Notes: a model not told the origin generated them from the sequence alone. Numbered from the stretch's first letter, positions 17,786 through 26,327 are shown. The stretch: 64,000 nucleotides of DNA from DASXRU01 sp034665305 (GCA_034665305.1 JAXDFZ010000018.1:1-64000); one strand, 5' to 3'. A program made the numbers and translations.

Positions 17786-18877
17786 ATGCCGCGCTACCTG
17801 CGTAATCTCATCATCGCCCTGATAGTCATCACCGTACTTTACGGACTTGACTTTATCTTTCAGGGCCGCTTGATGAACCCGTATTTCACACGCATCCTGA
17901 TGCTCTCCGGCATCTCCATCACCCTCGCCGTTTCCCTGAATTTAATTAATGGCTTCACCGGACAATTCTCCATTGGGCATGCGGGCTTCATGGCGGTGGG
18001 CGCGTATTCGTCCGCCTATTTCTCGGTGAACTACGGCGTGCGCCTGGCTGAAACACTGGGTGGCGGAAAGTTGGGATGGATCGTGGCCCTGGCGGCGGCA
18101 ACCCTGATCGGCGCGTTCTTTGCGGGCCTCGCGGGATTGTTGGTGGGTGTGCCATCTCTGCGCCTGAAGGGCGACTACCTCGCCATCGTGACGCTGGGCT
18201 TCGGCCAGATCATCGTCGTCTTCTTGAACAACATCGAGGCAACCGGCGGCGCGCGCGGTTATTCGGGAATCCCGATCGTCAAAAGCTTCTTTTGGATTTT
18301 TCTGATCGCAGTCCTGACGATCGTCATCGTCTACAACATTGTCCATTCGGCCTTCGGTCGGGCGCTGATCTCAATTCGCGAAGACGAGTTGGCCGCGGAA
18401 GCGATGGGCGTAAATACCACGCGCTACAAAGTGATGGCCTTCGTCATTTCGTCAGCGATGGCCGGTGCGGGCGGCGTGTTGCTGGCCCACTTTGACGGGT
18501 ACCTGAATCCGAAGTCCTTTGAGTTCATCAAGTCGTTCGAGATTTTGATCATGATCATTCTCGGCGGCCTGGGTTCGATCGTCGGTTCAGTGCTGGGGGC
18601 CATTCTCCTGACCGTGCTGCCCGAGGCGTTGCGTGGCTTCGCCGAATACCGCATGGTCATCTACTCGCTGTTGCTAATCGTGTTGATGATCACGCGGCCG
18701 CAGGGCTTGCTCGGGAAAACCGGCGCGTTCAAAGGTTGGCGCGCCCGGCGCGCGAAATCTCGCACGCAAATAGAAGAAGTCACAGCGGAAGACACCCGCG
18801 ATAAGAACTCCGTTGATAAGGCGGGACTGGGTGAGCGCCAGAGCGAGTCATCACTGCGAGAGGAGAAGCCGCAATGA
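17786..18877 (+). CDS. livM: Branched-chain amino acid ABC transporter permease LivM
   Basis: The 363-residue permease has LNLINGFTGQFSIGHAGFMAVGAYSSAY and LRLKGDYLAIVTLGFGQI in the membrane part. RALISIREDELAAEAMGVNTTRYKV is the coupling loop and GGLGSIVGSVLGAILLTVLPE the last helices. It pairs with LivH to form the channel. About 45 residues beyond the usual end (from about 315) are charged and hydrophilic, probably a disordered cytoplasmic tail. Its stop overlaps the livG start by four bases (ATGA), showing tight translational coupling to the first ATPase. Confidence 0.93.
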   Translation: MPRYLRNLIIALIVITVLYGLDFIFQGRLMNPYFTRILMLSGISITLAVSLNLINGFTGQFSIGHAGFMAVGAYSSAYFSVNYGVRLAETLGGGKLGWIVALAAATLIGAFFAGLAGLLVGVPSLRLKGDYLAIVTLGFGQIIVVFLNNIEATGGARGYSGIPIVKSFFWIFLIAVLTIVIVYNIVHSAFGRALISIREDELAAEAMGVNTTRYKVMAFVISSAMAGAGGVLLAHFDGYLNPKSFEFIKSFEILIMIILGGLGSIVGSVLGAILLTVLPEALRGFAEYRMVIYSLLLIVLMITRPQGLLGKTGAFKGWRARRAKSRTQIEEVTAEDTRDKNSVDKAGLGERQSESSLREEKPQ

Positions 18878-19674
18878 GCGCCAACGTCACATCCAGCGCG
18901 CCCGCGAACGAACCCGCGGCCATCCTCAAAACCGATAAAGCCACCATTCGCTTTGGCGGACTAATCGCCGTCAATGAATTGACCATGGGCGTTCGCGAAG
19001 GCGAAATCTACGGCCTCATCGGACCCAATGGCGCCGGCAAGACGACGATATTCAATCTGCTGACAGGTGTTTACGAACCGACTTCGGGCGAAATATATTT
19101 CGATGGAAAACGAATCGACGGGTTGCGTCCATATGAAATCGCGCGGCGCCGGGTTTCGCGCACTTTTCAAAACATCCGACTCTTTCCCGCAATGTCGGTG
19201 CTGGATAACGTGTTGACTGCCTGTCATATCCACTGTCAACAGAATCTACTCGATGCCGTGCTGCGCTCGCCGCGGTTTGAACGCGACGAACGCGAGCATC
19301 GCGAGTTTGCCCTCGAGTTACTGGAAATTTTTGACCTCGCCGGCAGTAAGGATGAAGGCGGCACGAGTTTGCCGTACGGCAATCAACGCCGTTTGGAGAT
19401 TGTGCGTGCCCTCGCGACGCGGCCCAAGCTCCTGCTGCTCGACGAACCGGCCGCGGGGCTGAACCCTTCGGAGCAGGAAGACCTGATGAATTTGATTCAG
19501 CAGATTCGGGGGCGGTTCGGGCTGACGATTCTGCTCGTGGAACACAACATGAAGGTAGTCATGGGCGTTTGTGAGCGCATTCAAGTCGTGGACTACGGCA
19601 AATCAATTGCGCTCGGCGTGCCGGATGAAATCAAAAACGATCCGAAAGTGATCGAGGCGTATCTGGGGGACTGA
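18874..19674 (+). CDS. livG: Branched-chain amino acid ABC transporter ATPase LivG
   Basis: The 266-residue ABC ATPase has Walker A GPNGAGKTT, a degenerate ABC signature around LPYGNQRRLEI (LSYGxQRR is normal for LivG), Walker B LLLLDEPAAGLNPSE and switch His in LVEHNM. The RTFQNIRLFPAMSVLDNVL Q-loop region is diagnostic for LivG against LivF. The N-terminus has a short extra segment (SANVTSSAPANEPAAILK). It powers import through LivHM. The start overlaps the livM stop (ATGA). It is separated from livF by a hairpin-forming repeat. Confidence 0.93.
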   Translation: MSANVTSSAPANEPAAILKTDKATIRFGGLIAVNELTMGVREGEIYGLIGPNGAGKTTIFNLLTGVYEPTSGEIYFDGKRIDGLRPYEIARRRVSRTFQNIRLFPAMSVLDNVLTACHIHCQQNLLDAVLRSPRFERDEREHREFALELLEIFDLAGSKDEGGTSLPYGNQRRLEIVRALATRPKLLLLDEPAAGLNPSEQEDLMNLIQQIRGRFGLTILLVEHNMKVVMGVCERIQVVDYGKSIALGVPDEIKNDPKVIEAYLGD

Positions 19675-19675
19675 G

Positions 19676-19778
19676 CTTTGTACTTGGTGCTTGGTACTTT
19701 GCTCGCTTCCGTTAGTTGAATTGCTTGGCTCAATATTGAGTAGCGTACAAAGCACAAAGTACCAAGCACCAAGTACAG
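19676..19778. repeat. Inverted repeat with tandem-word arms between livG and livF
   Basis: gtacttggtgcttggtactttg on the left pairs with caaagtaccaagcaccaagtac on the right, giving arms of about 20 bases around a spacer of roughly 55 bases. Each arm is itself a repeated word (ttggt/accaa). In the transcript it would form a strong stem just before the livF start. Confidence 0.85.
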
Positions 19779-19788
19779 CAAGAATTTT

Positions 19789-20493
19789 ATGCTGACGATC
19801 GAAAACATCTCAGTTAACTACGGCGCCATCGAGGCGTTACGCAGCGTCTCCATGCATGTTGAGCAAGGCGAAGTCGTCACTCTTATCGGCGCGAATGGCG
19901 CGGGCAAGACTACGACGCTGCGCACCATCACCGGTCTGCTCGAGCCGCGCGCTGGCCGCATCGTCTTTGAAGGCGAAGACATCAGCGGCAAGCCTACTCA
20001 CAAACTGGTTGCTCGCGGGATTTCCATGTCCCCGGAAGGCCGCGGCGTTTTCGCCAACCTCTCCGTGCGCGAGAACCTGCAAATGGGCGCTTACCTGCAA
20101 AAGAATCGCAGCGAGATTGCCGCCGGGATGAAGCGCGTTTATGAAATGTTTCCCCGTTTGAAGGAACGTGAGACGCAAAAGGCGGGCACTCTTTCCGGTG
20201 GCGAACAACAGATGCTGGCGATGGGCCGCGCGCTAATGTCGCGGCCGCGTCTGCTTTTGCTGGATGAGCCCTCGCTCGGTCTGGCGCCCCTCGTAGTTCA
20301 CACCATCTTCCAGGCTATCGAAGAAATTAAGAGCACCGGCACCACGATCCTGCTGGTGGAGCAGAACGCAAAAGCCGCCCTCGGCCATTCCGATCGCGCC
20401 TATGTGCTGGAGACCGGCGCCATCGTAATGGAAGGCATCTCCAAAGACATCGCCAACGATCCCCGTATCAAAGAAGCCTACCTCGGCGAATAA
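19789..20493 (+). CDS. livF: Branched-chain amino acid ABC transporter ATPase LivF
   Basis: The 234-residue ABC ATPase has Walker A GANGAGKTT, Q-loop ARGISMSPEGRGVFANLSVRENL, signature LSGGEQQMLAMGRALM, Walker B LLLLDEPSLGLAPL and switch LVEQNA, all as in LivF. It forms the LivG/LivF heterodimer that drives LivHM. The last gene of the operon, it follows livG by 114 bases, most of which is a hairpin repeat that could lower livF expression. An R1 palindrome directly follows the stop codon and may act as an end-of-transcript structure. Confidence 0.93.
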   Translation: MLTIENISVNYGAIEALRSVSMHVEQGEVVTLIGANGAGKTTTLRTITGLLEPRAGRIVFEGEDISGKPTHKLVARGISMSPEGRGVFANLSVRENLQMGAYLQKNRSEIAAGMKRVYEMFPRLKERETQKAGTLSGGEQQMLAMGRALMSRPRLLLLDEPSLGLAPLVVHTIFQAIEEIKSTGTTILLVEQNAKAALGHSDRAYVLETGAIVMEGISKDIANDPRIKEAYLGE

Positions 20494-20495
20494 AT

Positions 20496-20565
20496 GTAGG
20501 GGCGGCACTCCGTGGCCGCCCCCTTTCTGCGCTGAAATGGGGCGCCCACGGAGTGACGCCCCTAC
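20496..20565. repeat. R1 palindromic element between livF and argH
   Basis: gtaggggcggcactccgtgg and ccacggagtgacgcccctac form the two arms around a short spacer. It fills the gap between the convergent livF and argH genes. Confidence 0.85.
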
Positions 20566-20572
20566 GTTTTCC

Positions 20573-21970
20573 TCAAGATAAGCCACTTCCCAGTCGGGCG
20601 CGGGCTTCGGCGAATGCTTCAGCGACTCGTGCGCGCGATGTGCCTCCGGCCGCTGATTTCGTCGCCAGCGTCTGCTCCAGCACCAGTGCCTCATAAACAT
20701 CATCGTCGATCTGCGGAGCGATGGAACGCATCTCCTCCAGCGGCAATTCGTTCAGCTCCACTTGTTCACTAATAGCCTGAAGCACCAAGCGCCCGACGGT
20801 ATCGTGCGCTTCGCGGAAAGACGTTCCCTTGCGCACCAGATAATCGGCCAACTCCGTTGCGTTCATATAACCTGCAGCGGCCGCTGCCTTGGCGCGCTCT
20901 TTGTTGACGCTCAAGTTTTGCAACACCGTCGCAGTGACTTGAAGCGAAGCTGCAACAGTGTCAGCGGCGTCGAAGACCGCTTCTTTGTCTTCCTGCATGT
21001 CCTTGTTATAAGCGAGCGGCAGACCCTTCATCGTCGTCAGCAATGCCTGCAAGTGGCCAAAGACGCGACCCGATTTTCCGCGCACCAGCTCCATCGCGTC
21101 CGGATTCTTTTTCTGCGGCATGAGGCTGGAGCCGGTGGCAATCGCATCGCTCAACTCAAAAAAACCGAATTCCGCCGTGGAATAAATAATGATGTCTTCC
21201 GCCAAACGCGAAAGATGGACCATGACAAGGGAACAGGCGTGCAGGAAATCGACACAGAAATCCCGGTCGCTAACGGCATCCAGGCTGTTTCGCGTTATGG
21301 AGTCAAAGCCAAGTTCGCGCGCAACTGCTTCGCGATCGATCGAATAAGAAGTGCCCGCGAGCGCGGCTGAGCCCAGGGGGAGAACGTTGGTCCGCCGGCG
21401 CGCAACTGCGAACCGCTCGCCATCTCGAGACAGCATTTCGAAATAAGCGAGACACCAATGCGCAAAGAGCACGGGCTGGGCCCGTTGCAGATGCGTGTAG
21501 CCGGGAAGCACGGCATCGCTATTGGTCTCAGCCAGATCCAACATCGCCTGCTGAGTGCTCTTGATGACACCCGCAAGCACATCGATTTCGTCCCGCAGCC
21601 AGAGTCGCAAGTCGGTCGCTACCTGGTCATTACGGCTGCGGCCCGTGTGCAGCTTCCGGCCGGTTTCGCCGATTAACTCAACGAGCCGAGCTTCGACGAA
21701 TGAATGAATATCCTCCGAGGGCAATTCATCGAAATACTTTGGATCGTCTTGCGCGCGGCTCTGGATGGTTTGCAAAGCGCTTTCGATCTTCGCAGTCTCT
21801 TCCTGACTCAATACGCCGGCCGCCAATAGTCCATGGCAGTGAGCGACGCTTGCGTGAACATCAGCGCGAAACAAACGGCGATCAAAGCCAAAGGACTGGT
21901 TAAAGTCCGCAAAGCCCACATCGGTCTCGCCGGTAAAACGTCCGCCCCACAGATTCTTCGTATCGCCCAT
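20573..21970 (-). CDS. argH: Argininosuccinate lyase
   Basis: The 465-residue protein splits argininosuccinate to arginine and fumarate, the last step of arginine synthesis. The fumarase/aspartase signature GSSLMPQKKNPD carries the flexible catalytic loop. HTGRSRNDQVATDLRLW and GYTHLQRAQP are the other conserved active-site blocks. NLWGGRFTGETD is the typical ArgH N-terminus. The start is the ATG at 21970 behind TGGAGC; a TTG one codon upstream is also open. It is transcribed away from argR, sharing a 368-base divergent region with it, so the ArgR-type operator there could regulate both. It functions as a cytoplasmic homotetramer (family knowledge). Confidence 0.96.
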   Translation of the reverse strand: MGDTKNLWGGRFTGETDVGFADFNQSFGFDRRLFRADVHASVAHCHGLLAAGVLSQEETAKIESALQTIQSRAQDDPKYFDELPSEDIHSFVEARLVELIGETGRKLHTGRSRNDQVATDLRLWLRDEIDVLAGVIKSTQQAMLDLAETNSDAVLPGYTHLQRAQPVLFAHWCLAYFEMLSRDGERFAVARRRTNVLPLGSAALAGTSYSIDREAVARELGFDSITRNSLDAVSDRDFCVDFLHACSLVMVHLSRLAEDIIIYSTAEFGFFELSDAIATGSSLMPQKKNPDAMELVRGKSGRVFGHLQALLTTMKGLPLAYNKDMQEDKEAVFDAADTVAASLQVTATVLQNLSVNKERAKAAAAAGYMNATELADYLVRKGTSFREAHDTVGRLVLQAISEQVELNELPLEEMRSIAPQIDDDVYEALVLEQTLATKSAAGGTSRARVAEAFAEARARLGSGLS

Positions 21971-22021
21971 CAATGCTCCATTGTCGCTTGCAAGACGTTT
22001 GCAGAACGGATGTTCTTACGC

Positions 22022-22206
22022 CAAAGGCGTTGAATTACTCAGCCCAGGGTAACATCCTGGGGGAATGACGTTATCAGTATCTAGCAGCCTGAAGGATCAA
22101 ACAATCAAATCAGCCGACAATTCATTCAACCCTTTCAGGGTAGCGACGGTGCGATTCGTTCCTTTCGCAGGATGTTAGCCTGGGCTGAGTTAATTCAACG
22201 CCTTCG
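22022..22206. repeat. R8 element in the argH/argR divergent region
   Basis: The outer arms are long: aaggcgttgaattactcagc with cccaggg and taacatcctg on the left, mirrored by caggatgttagcctgggctg and agttaattcaacgcctt on the right. The spacer contains aaccctttcagggt. It is related to the elements at 5181-5345 and 56519-56765. Confidence 0.8.
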
Positions 22207-22260
22207 CCGTAAACGTCGAGTGTAACACCCCGAGAGCGCTCGGCCGCCGGCTCCCACAGG

Positions 22261-22338
22261 TTGACCACCATGCATCCTACCTGTTATTTTATGCATCTAT
22301 GCACTGAAAATGCAAGAACGCTGCATTTTCTGTTGGTT
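22261..22338 (+). promoter_or_regulatory. argR promoter and probable ArgR operator
   Basis: TTGACC (22261-22266), 18 bases, and TATTTT (22285-22290) make a plausible promoter. Just downstream are TGCAtctaTGCA (22292-22303) and a perfect 9-base inverted repeat gaaaatgca-7-tgcattttc (22306-22330), ending 8 bases before the ATG. The block actgaaaatgcaag resembles the right half of the known B. subtilis ARG box, which ends aaaatgcaag. Autoregulation by ArgR is inferred. Confidence 0.6.
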
Positions 22339-22752
22339 ATGCAGAAGAATGTAAGACAGCAAAAGATCCTTAGCCTGATTCGCGCCAAGCCGATTGGCAC
22401 GCAAGGCGAGCTAGCCGCGCACCTGGAGCGCGCCGGCGTAACCGCGACCCAATCGAGTGTGTCGCGGGACTTGGAGGAGCTGGGAATTGTGAAACATCGC
22501 GGCCGCTACACGCAGCCGCGGGCCAATGGAGCGGCCGCGCGCGGATTGCTGAGTCTCGATATGGCCGGAGATATTCTAGTAGTCGCGCGCACTGAGCCGG
22601 GGTTGGCCTCGGCAGTAGCAGTCGAGATTGATGCGGCGGCAATTCCGGAAATCGCAGGCACAATCGCCGGCGAAGACACAATCTTCGTCGCGGCGAGAGA
22701 GCACAAGGATCAACGGACCGCGGTAAAGAAAATCTGGAAACTGTTTGGCTAA
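22339..22752 (+). CDS. argR: Arginine repressor
   Basis: The 137-residue protein has an N-terminal winged helix-turn-helix (about residues 1-70), with the ArgR DNA-recognition sequence TQSSVSRDLEELGIVK. The C-terminal hexamerisation/arginine-binding domain contains the typical AGEDTIFVA segment. A repressor/activator of arginine genes, it is the first gene of the rightward arg cluster. The frame is open from 22261, but the ATG of MQKNVRQQK is the right length for the family and leaves the palindromic operator untranslated. Its target is probably its own leader and perhaps argH on the other side. Confidence 0.93.
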   Translation: MQKNVRQQKILSLIRAKPIGTQGELAAHLERAGVTATQSSVSRDLEELGIVKHRGRYTQPRANGAAARGLLSLDMAGDILVVARTEPGLASAVAVEIDAAAIPEIAGTIAGEDTIFVAAREHKDQRTAVKKIWKLFG

Positions 22753-22755
22753 TAT

Positions 22756-22837
22756 GTAGCGGCGGCACTCCGTGGCCGCCCCCTTCGTTACGTTATGACA
22801 ACTTTGGAAGGGGGTGGCCACGGAGTGCCACCCCTAC
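22756..22837. repeat. R1 palindromic element between argR and argG
   Basis: Left arm ggcggcactccgtggccgcc, right arm ggccacggagtgccacccct, outermost gtag/ctac. It creates a false upstream extension of the argG frame (GTG at 22814). Confidence 0.85.
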
Positions 22838-22858
22838 AGTAATGACGGGAACACTAGA

Positions 22859-24055
22859 GTGACTGACACGATCAACAAAATCATTTTGGCATATTCCGGC
22901 GGATTAGATACCTCCGTCATGTTGCACTGGCTGAAAGAGCAATACGGGTGTGAGGTAGTTTGCTATTGCGCGGACGTGGGCCAGGGCGAAGAGCTGGAGG
23001 GGCTGGACGAAAAAGCGCGCGCCACGGGCGCGTCGAAGCTTTATATAGAAGATCTGCGCGAAGAATTTGTGCGCGAATACGTATGGACCGCGGTGAAAGC
23101 GAACGCAGTTTACGAAGGCATATATCTGATGGGAACTTCGCTGGCCCGACCCGTAATTGCCAAACGCCAAATCGAAATCGCGCGGCGCGAAAACGCTGAT
23201 GCAGTGGCCCATGGTTCAACCGGCAAGGGAAATGATCAGGTCCGTTTTGAGCTGACTTATTACGCCCTGCAGCCGGACATAAAAGTGATAGCGCCCTGGC
23301 GCGACTGGGAGTTCAAAGGCCGCAGCGATCTGATCGCGTATGCCAGACAGCACAATATCCCGGTGACGGCGACGCAGGAAAAACCCTATTCGACCGATCG
23401 CAACCTGATGCATGTGTCGTACGAAGGCGGCATTCTGGAAGATCCCTGGACGGAACCGCCGGAGAACATTTTTCAACTAACGCGTTCGCCGGAAGCTGCG
23501 AAGCCGGAAGCTGAATACGTTGAGCTGTCGTTTGAAAAAGGCGAACCGGTTGCAGTTAACGGAGAGAAACTCGGCGCAGTTGCCTTGCTTGAAAGAGTCA
23601 ATGCCCTCGCGGGCGAGCATGGCATTGGACGAATCGATCTCGTGGAGAACCGTTTCGTGGGGATGAAGTCGCGTGGTGTTTACGAGACGCCGGGCGTGAC
23701 CGTCCTGCAGGTCGCGCATCGCGCGCTGGAGTCGATCACGCTCGACCGTGAGGTGATGCACCTGCGTGACTCGCTGGGAGTGAAGTTTGCCGAAAGCATT
23801 TACTACGGCTTCTGGTTTTCGCCGGAGTTCGAGCTGATGCGTAACCTGATCGAAGATACGCAGAGAAACGTGACGGGCGACGTGCGGCTGAAGCTTTATC
23901 GCGGCAACACGATTGTTGTGGGACGCCGTTCGCCGAATTCGCTCTACAGCGAGAAGGTGGCGACCTTCGAAGCCGACTCCGTTTACAACCAGCGCGATGC
24001 CGAAGGATTCATCAAGCTAAATGCGCTGCGGTTGCGGTTGCGGGAACAAGGTTGA
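22859..24055 (+). CDS. argG: Argininosuccinate synthase
   Basis: The 398-residue enzyme joins citrulline and aspartate with ATP. The N-terminal P-loop pyrophosphatase motif is AYSGGLDTSVML. AHGSTGKGNDQVRFE and STDRNLMHVSYEGGILEDPW are the characteristic ArgG blocks. The GTG at 22859 (VTDTINKIILAYSGG) is chosen because the frame upstream translates only an R1 palindrome. In an N-acetylated route the citrulline would come from deacetylated N-acetylcitrulline. It is followed at once by the P-loop gene (29 bases from stop to ATG), so the two are probably co-transcribed. Confidence 0.96.
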   Translation: MTDTINKIILAYSGGLDTSVMLHWLKEQYGCEVVCYCADVGQGEELEGLDEKARATGASKLYIEDLREEFVREYVWTAVKANAVYEGIYLMGTSLARPVIAKRQIEIARRENADAVAHGSTGKGNDQVRFELTYYALQPDIKVIAPWRDWEFKGRSDLIAYARQHNIPVTATQEKPYSTDRNLMHVSYEGGILEDPWTEPPENIFQLTRSPEAAKPEAEYVELSFEKGEPVAVNGEKLGAVALLERVNALAGEHGIGRIDLVENRFVGMKSRGVYETPGVTVLQVAHRALESITLDREVMHLRDSLGVKFAESIYYGFWFSPEFELMRNLIEDTQRNVTGDVRLKLYRGNTIVVGRRSPNSLYSEKVATFEADSVYNQRDAEGFIKLNALRLRLREQG

Positions 24056-24084
24056 TCGTCAGGGAAGTTGAGAGGAAGTTTTCG

Positions 24085-25140
24085 ATGCAGTCTCAAGTTC
24101 AATCAATAGAAGCGGACAAGGTTGGGTCTGCCACTTCGCCGCTGAATTTGTCCCGGGTCGTAGGCTTTGTGCAGTCAAACGGTGCGCCGGTGGCCGGTGA
24201 TGTAGTTGTCGTGCGCGCAATAACCGACAGCGCAACTTACAACATGCTGGAATTGCCGACTGGCCGCCTGGCGAAGATTAATCCCGGTGACGTTCTGATC
24301 GGTGTGCTGGGCCGGCGGCGAGCATTGAAGGGATTTGTGGGAGACGTCCCGGAGACAATCGCGGCCGGTGATCAACTGCATCTACTGAATATGGGCGGCG
24401 TGATCGGGCGTTGCACGGGACATCACTCAAGTTTGAGCGACGCTATCAGGGTTGAGGTGCTGGGCCTGGTCTGCGATGAAAAGGGGGATGTTGCCAACAT
24501 CAGCGATCGGGCAATGCCGGGGCGGACGTCGCTCGGTCCGACTGCGCCGCTGGTGATCATTGCCGGCACCAGTATGAATTCCGGCAAGACTTTCGCAGCC
24601 ACGGAATTGATTCAGCATGCGACGCGGTCAGGATTGCGCGTTGCTGCCGGGAAGCTTTCGGGCATCGCTTGTCTCCGAGACACTTTCAATATGAGCGATC
24701 ACGGCGCGGTGGCGACAGCAAGTTTTCTGGATTGCGGTCTGCCGTCGACGGTGGGCGCGGGTGACCTGGCGCCGATAGCCAAGGCAATCATTGCGCGTTT
24801 GAACGAAAGCTCTCCGGATGTGATTGTGCTGGAGTTGGGCGACGGAATTTTGGGTGGTTATGCGGTGGATTCGATACTCGATGACAGCGAGGTGCGCGAG
24901 GCCACGGCGGCGGTTGTGTTTTGCGCAACCGATTACGTAGGCGGCTGGGGTGGGATCGAGTTGTTGCGGCGGCGCGGAATTGAGATCGACTTGATGGCAG
25001 GTTCGGTAACTGATTCGCAGATGGGAGAGGACTATATTGAAAGAGAGTTTGGCGTTCCCGCCGCCAACGCGCGACGCAACGGCCAGCGGCTGTTCGAGAT
25101 CGTTAGGGAGAAAGTTTCGGGTTTCGGGGGAAGAGTTTAG
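24085..25140 (+). CDS. Uncharacterised P-loop NTPase embedded in the arginine operon
   Basis: I do not recognise a named family. The 351-residue protein has a beta-rich N-terminal region (about residues 20-130; GDVLIGVLGRRRALKGFVGDVPETIAAGD). A C-terminal SIMIBI-like P-loop domain carries Walker A GTSMNSGKT at residues 161-169, AAGKLSGIACLRDTFNMSDHGA after it, and a possible Walker B VIVLELGDG. The layout recalls dethiobiotin synthetase, MobB and DUF1611-type proteins, though similarity is weak by eye. No signal peptide or membrane helix is visible. It lies between argG and argC; the ATG at 24085 follows GAGAGGAAG, and the same frame overlaps the argG stop. Its position, and the absence here of an N-acetylglutamate synthase, suggest a role in arginine synthesis, possibly the first acyl-transfer step. 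This is unproven. Confidence 0.75.
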   Translation: MQSQVQSIEADKVGSATSPLNLSRVVGFVQSNGAPVAGDVVVVRAITDSATYNMLELPTGRLAKINPGDVLIGVLGRRRALKGFVGDVPETIAAGDQLHLLNMGGVIGRCTGHHSSLSDAIRVEVLGLVCDEKGDVANISDRAMPGRTSLGPTAPLVIIAGTSMNSGKTFAATELIQHATRSGLRVAAGKLSGIACLRDTFNMSDHGAVATASFLDCGLPSTVGAGDLAPIAKAIIARLNESSPDVIVLELGDGILGGYAVDSILDDSEVREATAAVVFCATDYVGGWGGIELLRRRGIEIDLMAGSVTDSQMGEDYIEREFGVPAANARRNGQRLFEIVREKVSGFGGRV

Positions 25141-25154
25141 AGATAGGAATAAGA

Positions 25155-25270
25155 AGTTTCGAGTTTCGAGTTCGGAAGGCGGACGTCAGGTACCATCTTT
25201 TTGGTTTTGAACTTTTGACCAGCAATATTCAGCAACGGATATCTGAACTCGAAACTCGAAACTCGAAACT
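25155..25270. repeat. Inverted repeat with tandem-word arms upstream of argC
   Basis: gtttcgagtttcgagttcgg on the left pairs with gaactcgaaactcgaaactc on the right, around about 65 bases. The right arm repeats cgaaact three times. It may separate argC translation from the upstream gene. Confidence 0.85.
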
Positions 25271-25278
25271 AACGCCTT

Positions 25279-26307
25279 ATGAAGATTAAGATCGCGATTT
25301 TCGGTGGCTCTGGTTACGGCGGTTCGGAATTGCTGCGCATTTTGTTGCAGCATCCGAATGCCGATATCCGTTTGGTCACCGCGAATGAACAGGCCGGCAA
25401 GCCAGTCGGCGAGGTCCATCGCAATCTTTATGGTTTGACGGAGCTGGTTCTCCAAAAGGCCCCGGACGATCTGAGTTCGTTAACGGATTTGGATTGCATT
25501 TTCCTGGCGCTGCCGCACGGGCAGGCAATGGATGTCGTGCCCCGTTTAGCGGCGAATGTGAAGGCTATCGATCTTTCGGGCGACTTTCGTTTAACTGATC
25601 ATGATGTTTTCAGCCAGCACTACGGACGCGAGCACACCGCGATGCAGTCGCAATCGGAGTTTGTGTACGGGCTGACGGAAACAAATCGTGAAGCCGTGCG
25701 AGGCGCACGCTTCATTGCTAATCCCGGATGCTTTGCGACAGCCACTCTTCTCGGTCTGGCCCCGCTGGTCGCGGAAAACCTGATCGAGGGCCGCGTTATC
25801 GTTGATGCGAAGACCGGATCGTCAGGCTCGGGCGCGAAAGCCGCCGCCAACACACATCACCCGCAGCGTATGAATTCGTTTTATGCCTACAAACCTTTTA
25901 CTCATCAGCACGTGCCGGAGATTGAGCAGGAACTGCAGCATGTCGGCAAATGGTCCAACGAGCTCATTTTCATGACGCACTCTCTGCCGGTGGCGCGCGG
26001 CATCTTCTCGTCGATTTATGTAGAAACGAAAAGCGCGTTGGACGAGGGCCGCGTTCGTTCAGTCTTCGCAGAGTTCTATCGTGAATCATTTTTCGTGCGA
26101 CTGGTGAAAGGCTCGCCAGACATTAACTGGGTCAAGACGACAAACTTTTGCGACCTGGGTTTTGCCGTTCGCGGGCGGCAGTTGGTTGTCTTTTCCGCGC
26201 TCGACAATCTGGTAAAGGGCGCCGCGGGCCAGGCGATTCAGAATATGAATTTGATGTTTGGTTTGGATGAGACGACGGGGTTGATGTTGATGGGTACGAA
26301 CCCCTAG
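25279..26307 (+). CDS. argC: N-acetyl-gamma-glutamyl-phosphate reductase
   Basis: The 342-residue enzyme reduces N-acylglutamyl phosphate to the semialdehyde with NADPH. The Rossmann start IAIFGGSGYGGSELLRIL and active-site block FIANPGCFATATLLGL (catalytic Cys about residue 152) are diagnostic of ArgC. HHPQRMNSFYAYKPFTHQHVPEIEQEL and the late HSLPVARGIFSS region complete the pattern. If the organism uses succinylated rather than acetylated intermediates, the same fold would serve; the sequence alone does not settle it. It is separated from the P-loop gene by a hairpin repeat. Confidence 0.95.
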   Translation: MKIKIAIFGGSGYGGSELLRILLQHPNADIRLVTANEQAGKPVGEVHRNLYGLTELVLQKAPDDLSSLTDLDCIFLALPHGQAMDVVPRLAANVKAIDLSGDFRLTDHDVFSQHYGREHTAMQSQSEFVYGLTETNREAVRGARFIANPGCFATATLLGLAPLVAENLIEGRVIVDAKTGSSGSGAKAAANTHHPQRMNSFYAYKPFTHQHVPEIEQELQHVGKWSNELIFMTHSLPVARGIFSSIYVETKSALDEGRVRSVFAEFYRESFFVRLVKGSPDINWVKTTNFCDLGFAVRGRQLVVFSALDNLVKGAAGQAIQNMNLMFGLDETTGLMLMGTNP

Positions 26308-26327
26308 CCACCTCTGGAATGTTTAGC

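Noticed and set aside
22814..22858. N-terminal extension of argG (GTG at 22814)
   Set aside because: These codons lie in and just after an R1 palindrome; the GTG at 22859 fits the ArgG family start.
24052..24084. TTG start overlapping the argG stop for the P-loop gene
   Set aside because: Possible for coupling, but the ATG at 24085 has a better ribosome site; the extra 11 residues look like chance.
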